DNA of 19,991 bases from Pseudomonadota bacterium (GTDB lineage Bacteria > Pseudomonadota > Alphaproteobacteria > Rhizobiales > Xanthobacteraceae): NCBI GenBank assembly GCA_023386635.1, contig JAEWJH010000032.1, forward strand, positions 1-19,991, read 5' to 3'. Shown here in pieces: positions 14,295 to 19,991 of the stretch. The notes beneath the pieces were generated by a model that made no database searches, had not been told where the DNA came from, and saw only the letters and a program-made list of their open reading frames with translations. A program made the position numbers and the translations under genes. The first letter of the stretch is position 1. Each line of letters opens with the position of its first letter.

Positions 14295-15323
14295 TCAGTC
14301 GACGCCGAGCTTCTTCTGCAGGCTCGTCGACGACGTGGTGTACTGGAACGTCAGCCGCTTGTCCGGATAGACGTAGCGATGCGCCTTCTGCGCCATCAGC
14401 GCGCCTTCGTGGAAGCCGGACAGAATCAGCTTCAGCTTGCCCGGATAGGTGTTGATGTCGCCGATGGCGAAGATGCCGGGCACATTGGTCTCGAACGTGC
14501 CGGTGTCGACCGGGATCAGTTCGTCCTGCATGGCGATGCCCCAGTCCGCGACCGGGCCGAGCTTCATGGTCAGGCCGAAGAACGGCAGGATCGCATCGCA
14601 GGCGATGTCGAAGATCGAGCCGTCGGTACGCTTGACGATCGCCGCGGACACATGCCCGTCCTGACCTTCGAGTGAGGTCACCTGGCCGAGGACGAGGTCG
14701 ATCTTTCCTTCGCCGACGAGCGACATCATCTTGTTCACACTGTCGGGCGCGGCGCGGAAATCCTGACGGCGATGCAGCAGCGTCAGATGCGAGGCGATCG
14801 GCGCGAGATTGAGCGTCCAGTCGAGCGCCGAATCGCCGCCGCCGGCGATCAGGATGCGCTTGCCGCGGAACTGCTCCATCTGCCGGACCGCGTAATGCAC
14901 CGACTTCGCTTCATAGGCTTCGATGCCGGGGATCGGCGGGCGCTTCGGCTGGAACGAGCCGCCGCCGGCGGCGATCACCAGCACCTTGCACTCGAACACC
15001 TGACCGGCATTAGTGGTCACGCGGAACAGCGGATCGCCGATGCGCTCGACCTTCTCGACCATCTCGTTGAGATGGAACTGGGGCGAGAACGGCTTGATCT
15101 GCTCCATCAGATTGTCGACCAGCCCCTGCGCCGAAATCTTCGGCAGCCCGGGAATGTCATAGATCGGCTTTTCCGGATAAAGCTCGGCGCACTGGCCGCC
15201 GATCTTGTCGAGGATGTCGACCAGATGCGCCTTGATATCGAGCAGGCCCAGTTCGAACACGGCGAACAGACCCACCGGGCCTGCACCGACAATCATCACA
15301 TCGGTCTTGATCACGTCGGTCAT
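14295..15323 (-). CDS. Ferredoxin-NADP+ reductase, thioredoxin-reductase-like type (342 aa)
   Basis: This flavoprotein has an N-terminal FAD Rossmann motif (VMIVGAGPVGLFAVFELG, G13-x-G15-x-x-G18). A second nucleotide motif for NADPH is at ~158-166 (LIAGGGDSALDW), followed by HRRQDFRA (184-191), whose arginines typically bind the 2'-phosphate. The FAD-closing motif is GIFAIGDINTYPGK. The CxxC redox pair of thioredoxin reductase is absent (HYAVRQ occupies that region). The extra C-terminal segment ending TTSSTSLQKKLGVD is typical of the ferredoxin-NADP+ reductases of Bacillus, Chlorobaculum and Rhodopseudomonas. It transfers electrons between NADPH and ferredoxin in the cytoplasm. The [2Fe-2S] ferredoxin gene lies 28 bases upstream on the same strand, a likely operon and redox partner. 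The Shine-Dalgarno site is weak, which fits coupling to the upstream gene. Confidence 0.93.
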   Translation of the reverse strand: MTDVIKTDVMIVGAGPVGLFAVFELGLLDIKAHLVDILDKIGGQCAELYPEKPIYDIPGLPKISAQGLVDNLMEQIKPFSPQFHLNEMVEKVERIGDPLFRVTTNAGQVFECKVLVIAAGGGSFQPKRPPIPGIEAYEAKSVHYAVRQMEQFRGKRILIAGGGDSALDWTLNLAPIASHLTLLHRRQDFRAAPDSVNKMMSLVGEGKIDLVLGQVTSLEGQDGHVSAAIVKRTDGSIFDIACDAILPFFGLTMKLGPVADWGIAMQDELIPVDTGTFETNVPGIFAIGDINTYPGKLKLILSGFHEGALMAQKAHRYVYPDKRLTFQYTTSSTSLQKKLGVD

Positions 15324-15351
15324 CGCGTCAGGCGTCCGTCAGGCCGGTTCT

Positions 15352-15672
15352 TTAAGCTTGCCGATCGGGAGTGGCGACCTTCAGGCCGTCCAGCTCGGCG
15401 GTGATCTTGATCTGGCAGGAGAGCCGCGAATTCGGCCGCACGTCGTAGCCGAAGTCGAGCATGTCCTCTTCCATCGGGCTCGGGCCGCCGACCTTCTCGC
15501 GCCATTCCTCGTCGACATAGACGTGACAGGTGGCGCAGGAGCAGGCGCCGCCGCACTCCGCCTCGATTTCCGGGATATTGTTCTTGATGGCGGTCTCCAT
15601 CACGGTGGCGCCGATGTCGCCTTCGACCGTGCGGGAGGTGCCTTGGGAGTCGGTGAACGTGATGTTGGGCAT
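15352..15672 (-). CDS. Adrenodoxin-type [2Fe-2S] ferredoxin (106 aa)
   Basis: The cluster ligands C40-x5-C46-x2-C49-x36-C86 match the vertebrate/ISC-type [2Fe-2S] ferredoxin pattern exactly (ECGGACSCATCHVYV and RLSCQI). An extra Cys44 sits in the cluster loop. The acidic helix EEDMLDFGYDV (69-79) is the usual docking surface for the reductase and acceptor. It passes single electrons from the reductase to acceptors such as cytochrome P450s or Fe-S biogenesis; no P450 or isc/suf gene is nearby. From memory, Rhodopseudomonas palustris has a similar ferredoxin (palustrisredoxin type) located close to its FNR gene. The first gene of a probable two-gene operon, it has a weak Shine-Dalgarno site before ATG 15672. 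Confidence 0.93.
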   Translation of the reverse strand: MPNITFTDSQGTSRTVEGDIGATVMETAIKNNIPEIEAECGGACSCATCHVYVDEEWREKVGGPSPMEEDMLDFGYDVRPNSRLSCQIKITAELDGLKVATPDRQA

Positions 15673-15754
15673 GAAGACAGGTGCTGATGAGGGACCAGGG
15701 AGGCGGGAGACGGCCCCCTATATCGGCTCAAGCCGTCCGAGGCCAGTCCATTTG

Positions 15755-15768
15755 TTTTAAGCTTAAAA
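15755..15768. other. 14-bp AT-rich perfect palindrome at the hpt stop
   Basis: ttttaagcttaaaa is a perfect palindrome that overlaps the TAA stop of the hpt gene (15763-15765) and lies ~83 bases before the ferredoxin start on the same strand. It stands out in GC-rich DNA. It may be part of a promoter UP-element or an operator, or just part of the hpt 3' end; no partner sequence decides this. Confidence 0.4.
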
Positions 15769-16098
15769 TGATTGCAGACGGGCCGCAATGGCTGCTTCGG
15801 CGGCGATGAGGGCGGTCCTGAGGGCCGGCACCGCCTCGCCCCCCGCCTGCTCGACCCGCTCGGCCGCGGCCGCCACGTCGCACGCGCCAACCCCCCGGGC
15901 CGCTCCCTTGATGCTGTGGACAGCCAAGGCCTCCGGCACCCCCTCGCCCAGCCGGTCCCGCAGCGACCGGACCTGCGCCAGGAACAACCGGAGGACCTCG
16001 TCCTGCAATTTCCGGTCGCCGAAGGTCATGGCCTCCAGATGGGCCAGATCGAGCGTTGCCGGCGGATGGGCCTGTTCCATGGCCGCGATACTAACCAT
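15763..16098 (-). CDS. Hpt-domain histidine phosphotransfer protein (111 aa)
   Basis: The motif AVHSIKGAARGVGA carries the phospho-accepting H61 in the HS(I/L)KG(A/S) context that defines Hpt domains. The surrounding helices (LDLAHLEAMTFGDRKLQDEVLRLFLAQV before, DVAAAAERVEQAG after) complete a four-helix bundle, so the protein is a stand-alone Hpt relay with no kinase or receiver part. It would shuttle phosphate between a hybrid kinase and a response regulator in the cytoplasm; its partners are not in the window. M7 (16080) is an alternative start; neither ATG has a strong Shine-Dalgarno site. It diverges from the giant polar-type protein gene, with which it shares a 263-bp regulatory region. 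That arrangement suggests, without proving, a functional link to polar growth or cell-cycle phosphorelays. Confidence 0.85.
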   Translation of the reverse strand: MVSIAAMEQAHPPATLDLAHLEAMTFGDRKLQDEVLRLFLAQVRSLRDRLGEGVPEALAVHSIKGAARGVGACDVAAAAERVEQAGGEAVPALRTALIAAEAAIAARLQSF

Positions 16099-16151
16099 GT
16101 GGGGCTTAAGGCTTCGCTAGAAGCCGCAAATGCGGCCCCAAGCGAAAGACT

Positions 16152-16181
16152 ATGGTTAACGACGCCGTTAAGGATGATTAA
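16152..16181. promoter_or_regulatory. Cluster of TTAA boxes, possible CtrA-type sites
   Basis: TTAA occurs at 16156-16159, 16168-16171 and 16178-16181, within 26 bases of GC-rich DNA. The first, read on the minus strand, is TTAACCAT (16159 down to 16152), the extended half-site linked to the alphaproteobacterial cell-cycle regulator CtrA. Spacings between boxes are 8 and 6 bases, not the classic 7, so this is a candidate only. It lies ~60-80 bases upstream of hpt and ~180-210 upstream of the giant gene. Confidence 0.4.
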
Positions 16182-16279
16182 AGAGACCTTACCGGCGCGG
16201 TTTTCAATATTCGGCCAAACCGGTAAATTGGTTTACGCGGCAGCGGGTTGTGGCCGAAATCTCCGTTGCTGTCGTAAGA

Positions 16280-16299
16280 CGGTCATGCGCGCATGACCG
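16280..16299. promoter_or_regulatory. 20-bp perfect palindrome upstream of the giant coiled-coil gene
   Basis: cggtcatgcgcgcatgaccg is self-complementary over its full 20 bases with no spacer. It sits 62 bases before ATG 16362. It could be an operator for a dimeric regulator or a hairpin in the 5' leader; there is no T run, so a terminator role is unlikely. Confidence 0.5.
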
Positions 16300-16361
16300 G
16301 CCGCCGCATGTTGCGCGCGACCGGACCGTTCTGTCGGCGTTCAGTGAGTGAGACGAAGTCC

Positions 16362-19300
16362 ATGGCGAACCAACCGATCAAGGCTGACCCCACCGAAGCA
16401 GCCTTGTCCGCGATTGCGGAGGCGATCAACGCACGCGATGCGGAGACCCGCAACGTCACGCCGCTGGAGCCGCCTGCCCCGCCTGTCGTCGCCGACCTGT
16501 TCCGCGATCAGCCGGATACCGCCGACTGGAATAATGATGTTCCGCCGGTGAAGCGCGCCGCCAATGACGACCGCGCCGCCATGGGCGCGATGCTGCACGC
16601 GCTGCAAAACCGCACCCGCCGCACCGCCTACGTTGTCGCCAGCGTGTTCGCGGCGCTGTGGCTCGTCGGCGGCGGTGCAATCGCTTACCTCTATCGCGGG
16701 CAGATCGCGACGCTGCTTGCCGAGCCGGGCGCCGGCCTCGTGCCGTGGCTCGCGATCGGCGCCGGCTACCTGATCCCGGTGTTCTTCGCCTATGCCATCG
16801 CCCATATGCTGGCGCGCGCCGCCGACCTGCGGCTGATCGCCCAGACCATGGCGGAAGTGGCGATGCGGCTCGCGGAGCCGGAAGTCGCGGCGAAGGAATC
16901 CGTCGTTACAGTGGGTCACGCCATCCGCCGCGAGGTCGCTGCCATGGGCGACGGCGTCGAACGCGCGCTCGCGCGCGCGGCTGAACTCGAAGCGCTGGTG
17001 CACAACGAAGTCGCGGCGCTGGAGCGCGCCTATAACGACAACGAAGTACGCATCCGCGTGCTGCTGACCGAATTGTCCGCGCAACGCGACCAGCTGGTCG
17101 TGCAGGCGGAAAAAGTCCGCACCACCATCTCCAGCACGCATCAGACCATCAGCCAGGACTTGAACTCGATCGGCGACGTAGTCGCCGAAAAGGTCAACGA
17201 CGTGGCGCAGCGGATCACCCGCACGCTGACGGAAAAGGGCGAGCACATCACCCTGGCGCTCGGCCATGCCGGCGACAGCATGATCGACGCGCTCGGCGAA
17301 CGCGGCGGCAACCTGCTCGACCGTCTGGAAAGCACCAGCGAGAAGACGTCGGGCGCGATCCGCCTGGCGACCGACCAGCTCACCGGCAGCCTCGATTTCA
17401 AGGCGGACAAAGTCCGCTCGGAGTTCAACGAGATCGCCACCAGCGTGCAGCAATTGATGGCGAGCCGCATGGAGCAAGCGGCGCAGAATTTCGCGCAGCA
17501 ATCCACCGGCATGATCGACCTGATGGCGAGCCGCTCGCAGGAGATGAGCGAAGCCATCACCCAGGCCGGCGCCCGCACGTCGCAGGACATCACCGGCCGC
17601 ATCGACGAGATCAAATCGTCCCTGCAGTCGGCCGGCGAAACGCTGTTGCTCGACCTCAATCTGCGCGGCGGCGACGTCGTCTCGAAGATCGAGCAGACCG
17701 GCAGCCGCGTCACCGAGACCATCCTCACCCGCGGCGGAGCGGCGGCGGAAACCTTCACGCAGAACGCCGAGAAGCTTGCGAGCCTGATGGAAGAGCGCAG
17801 CGACGCCATCAGCCAGATGCTGACCGAACGCCAGCAGGCGTTCGAGACCACATTCAAGCAGAACGGCACGGTTCTGAGCGACAAGATCTCGCGCGACACC
17901 GCGATGCTCGGCACGCTGATCTCGCGCAACATCGCCGAGTTCGACAACACGGTGAAAACCTACGGCGGCGAGCTGTTGCAGCGGCTGTCCGAGCGCACCG
18001 GCGAAGTCACCGAGGCGATGCGCACCTATGTGGACAGCTTCGACAGCCGCGTCGGCGCCAAGACCACCGAGGTCGAAAATACGCTCGACAACCGGCTTGC
18101 CCAGTTCGAAACCACGATGGGCAACCGCGTGCTCAACATCGCCACTACGCTGGCCGAAGGCGGCAAGGAAGTGGTCGGCGCGCTCGACCGCCGCATCAGC
18201 GAGATCGGCAATCTGATCGACCAGCGCGGCAACGAAGTGTCGGCAAAGCTCGGCTCGCGCATGACCGAGATCGACCAGACGCTCGGCGGTCGCGCCCAGG
18301 ACGTCGCCAACACGCTCGACCAGCGCATCGGCCGGTTCGAGGAATTGCTGGTCGGCCGCGCCGAAACCGTCACCAGCCAGATCGAGACCCGCACCAAGGC
18401 GGCGGCGGAAGCTCTCCACACCCGCATGGAGCAGCTCGCGCACTCGATCAAGAGTAACTCCAGCGAGGCGGAGAAGTCGCTCAGCCAGCTCACTCTCACC
18501 ACCACGGAAGCGTTGCGCAGCAACGCCACCGAGGTGGAGCACACGCTGCGCAACGTCAGTGCCGAGGTGGCGCACAGCTTCACCGGCAAGGCTGACGAGA
18601 TCGCCGAGACGGTCAGCGCCCGCACCCGCGAGATGACCGAACTGCTCAGCGAGAAGAGCGGCGCGGTGATCGCTGCGCTCACCGAGAAGGGCTCGTCGTT
18701 CGCCAGCGAAATCTCGCGGGCAAGCGAGATCGCGGTCCAGTCGATCGAGGACAAGGCGGTGACCTTCTCCCGCAGCATCGCCGCAAACGGCGATGAGGTG
18801 GCGCGCAACATCGCGCTCGCCGGCGAAACGGCCGCCGACTCGGTCCAGCGCACCCTCTCCAACCTGCAGGATGCCTCGACATCGGCGATCGAGCAGTCGC
18901 GCCAGACCGCGCAGCAGACGGTCAACGAACTGCTCGAAACCCACGGCATGCTGCGCACCGACACGACCGGCCTGTTCGAGCGGCTGCGCGAAGCCAATCT
19001 CCTGCTGCAGGAGGTGTTGAGCGGCTCGCACGAGAACATCAACACGCTGGAACACACCATGATGACCCGCGTCGCCGACTTCGTCGCGGCGATGACCGAG
19101 GTCAGCAAGACCCATGGCGCCGTCAACGCCCGGATGGAAGACAGCGTCAATGGCTTCCGCGATCTCAGCACGCGGCTGGTCGGCGACCTCGGCCATATCT
19201 CGGCCCAGTTCGAAAACCATGGCCGCACGCTGGCCGACGCCGTCAATCTCGTCGGCATCAGCAACGAGCGCGCCGCGCAATTCGTCGAGGCGCGCAGCGG

Positions 19301-19991
19301 CACGCTCGACTCGCTGGTATCGGCGCTCGATGCCCGGACCGGCGATCTCGACGATCGGCTGCAGCGGTTCCAGAGCCTGCTCGACCAGTCGCTGGAAGCG
19401 GCGTCGGGCCGCGCCCGCGACATCGCCCGCATCATCGCCGAGAGCAGCAGCGAGGGCACCCGCGCGCTCACCGATCAGTTCGAACAGGTGCGCGACGCTA
19501 CCGAGGAGCAGTTCCACCGGGTCCGCAGCTCGACGGAAGAGCAACTCAACCGCGTTCGCGCTTCGGCCGAGGAGCAGTTCGCGCGGATGCGCTCCTCCAC
19601 CGCCGAGGAAGGCCAGCGCACGGCCGAGACCATGCGCGCGGTCTATGAGCAGGTCGCAGGCAACACCGAAGCGATCTTCGCGGAGGCGAACGAGCGGTTC
19701 GCCGAAGCGGTGCGCAACATGAAGCAGATGACCAGCGAGATGCAGCGCGAGCTGGAAACGACCCGGGCCGAACTGCGCCGGGGCGTGCTCGAACTGCCGC
19801 AGGAGGCCTCGGAAAGCGCGTCGCAGATGCGCCGCGTCATCGTCGACCAGATCGAAGCGCTGGCCGAGCTCAACCGCATCGTCGCGCGCCACGGCCGCAC
19901 CCTCGACGCCGTCGAGCCACAGCCGCGCCGCGTGCAGGAGCAGGTTGCCGCCGTCACGCGCCGGGTCGAGGCGCCCCGTGCGCCGGTGCGC
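16362..19991 (+). CDS. Giant membrane-anchored coiled-coil protein, GPR/RgsE-like (N-terminal 1210 residues; continues past window)
   Basis: The frame is open from ATG 16362 to the last base with no stop. Residues 1-88 are a cytoplasmic, partly disordered head. Two membrane helices follow (~89-111 and ~126-149), joined by a short periplasmic loop. Then comes VGHAIRREVAAMGDGVERAL (~184-203) and ~1000 residues of apolipoprotein-like amphipathic helix with imperfect repeats. Size, two N-terminal helices and this repeat type match the growth pole ring protein GPR of Agrobacterium and RgsE of Sinorhizobium, which organise unipolar growth in Hyphomicrobiales; they are functionally likened to Caulobacter TipN. 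Many databases call such proteins kinesin-like or apolipoprotein A1/A4/E. No motor, GTPase or enzyme motif is seen. It diverges from an hpt gene. A 1183-codon frame on the other strand is a GC3 shadow. An in-frame GTG at 16344 is an alternative start. Confidence 0.87.
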   Translation, partial: MANQPIKADPTEAALSAIAEAINARDAETRNVTPLEPPAPPVVADLFRDQPDTADWNNDVPPVKRAANDDRAAMGAMLHALQNRTRRTAYVVASVFAALWLVGGGAIAYLYRGQIATLLAEPGAGLVPWLAIGAGYLIPVFFAYAIAHMLARAADLRLIAQTMAEVAMRLAEPEVAAKESVVTVGHAIRREVAAMGDGVERALARAAELEALVHNEVAALERAYNDNEVRIRVLLTELSAQRDQLVVQAEKVRTTISSTHQTISQDLNSIGDVVAEKVNDVAQRITRTLTEKGEHITLALGHAGDSMIDALGERGGNLLDRLESTSEKTSGAIRLATDQLTGSLDFKADKVRSEFNEIATSVQQLMASRMEQAAQNFAQQSTGMIDLMASRSQEMSEAITQAGARTSQDITGRIDEIKSSLQSAGETLLLDLNLRGGDVVSKIEQTGSRVTETILTRGGAAAETFTQNAEKLASLMEERSDAISQMLTERQQAFETTFKQNGTVLSDKISRDTAMLGTLISRNIAEFDNTVKTYGGELLQRLSERTGEVTEAMRTYVDSFDSRVGAKTTEVENTLDNRLAQFETTMGNRVLNIATTLAEGGKEVVGALDRRISEIGNLIDQRGNEVSAKLGSRMTEIDQTLGGRAQDVANTLDQRIGRFEELLVGRAETVTSQIETRTKAAAEALHTRMEQLAHSIKSNSSEAEKSLSQLTLTTTEALRSNATEVEHTLRNVSAEVAHSFTGKADEIAETVSARTREMTELLSEKSGAVIAALTEKGSSFASEISRASEIAVQSIEDKAVTFSRSIAANGDEVARNIALAGETAADSVQRTLSNLQDASTSAIEQSRQTAQQTVNELLETHGMLRTDTTGLFERLREANLLLQEVLSGSHENINTLEHTMMTRVADFVAAMTEVSKTHGAVNARMEDSVNGFRDLSTRLVGDLGHISAQFENHGRTLADAVNLVGISNERAAQFVEARSGTLDSLVSALDARTGDLDDRLQRFQSLLDQSLEAASGRARDIARIIAESSSEGTRALTDQFEQVRDATEEQFHRVRSSTEEQLNRVRASAEEQFARMRSSTAEEGQRTAETMRAVYEQVAGNTEAIFAEANERFAEAVRNMKQMTSEMQRELETTRAELRRGVLELPQEASESASQMRRVIVDQIEALAELNRIVARHGRTLDAVEPQPRRVQEQVAAVTRRVEAPRAPVR
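19464..19595 (+). repeat. Four tandem 33-bp (11-residue) repeats in the giant gene
   Basis: Four consecutive units encode LTDQFEQVRD, ATEEQFHRVRS, STEEQLNRVRA and SAEEQFARMRS (first unit preceded by Ala; unit starts 19464, 19497, 19530, 19563). A degenerate fifth follows. The 11-residue period with a fixed E/D-Q-F/L-x-R-V/M-R core is the amphipathic-helix repeat of apolipoproteins. It is the most regular repeat block in the visible part of the protein. Confidence 0.85.

Noticed and set aside
16341..19892. 1183-codon open frame on the minus strand
   Set aside because: It is antisense to the giant coiled-coil gene. Its Arg/Gly/Asp/Leu-rich composition and lack of any motif fit a GC3-bias shadow of a repetitive, Glu/Ala/Arg-rich gene.

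Overview
The window looks like chromosomal DNA of an alphaproteobacterium of the Bradyrhizobium/Rhodopseudomonas group. The grounds are high GC with strong GC3 bias (which leaves long false antisense frames open), a thioredoxin-reductase-like ferredoxin-NADP+ reductase close to that of Rhodopseudomonas, a KgtP-type permease, and at the right edge a giant membrane-anchored coiled-coil protein of the rhizobial polar-growth type. There is no tRNA, rRNA, CRISPR array, transposase, integrase or phage gene. The taxonomic call rests on recognition only; no search was run.

Left part (1-5.5 kb). The window opens inside a coiled-coil gene (1-826, +) that ends at a clear terminator. Then come three small + strand genes: a 54-aa protein, an 87-aa conserved hypothetical, and an 85-aa membrane protein whose promoter suggests a leaderless mRNA. 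Next is a - strand block: a COG0402-type amidohydrolase (1774-3138), and a secreted or membrane-bound His-tailed small protein (3266-3718) with its own terminator. A 354-bp gap follows, then a full-length 481-aa coiled-coil protein (4073-5518, +) that is a clear paralogue of the first gene.

Middle part (5.5-14.1 kb). This holds a KgtP-like 2-oxoglutarate permease (+) and, converging on it, a - strand pair: a CoxE-type VWA protein followed by a UPF0178/YaiI protein with no normal start codon. Then come a polytopic membrane protein (+), a converging FAD monooxygenase (-), a secreted SGNH-hydrolase-like protein with a five-copy 15-bp tandem repeat (+), and a converging CopD-like membrane protein (-).

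Right part (14.1-20 kb). A palindromic intergenic repeat lies before a - strand redox pair: an adrenodoxin-type [2Fe-2S] ferredoxin and a ferredoxin-NADP+ reductase, forming an NADPH to FAD to [2Fe-2S] electron chain. Next is a small Hpt phosphotransfer protein (-). Diverging from it is the 5' part (1210 codons) of a giant protein with two N-terminal membrane helices and apolipoprotein-like coiled-coil repeats, resembling the Agrobacterium growth pole ring protein GPR and Sinorhizobium RgsE.

Most promising for follow-up: the hpt/giant-protein divergent region, which has three TTAA boxes (one an extended CtrA-like half-site) and a 20-bp perfect palindrome; the paired coiled-coil paralogues; the leaderless small membrane protein; and the start-less UPF0178 gene. 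I did not find a complete, clearly new multi-gene system.
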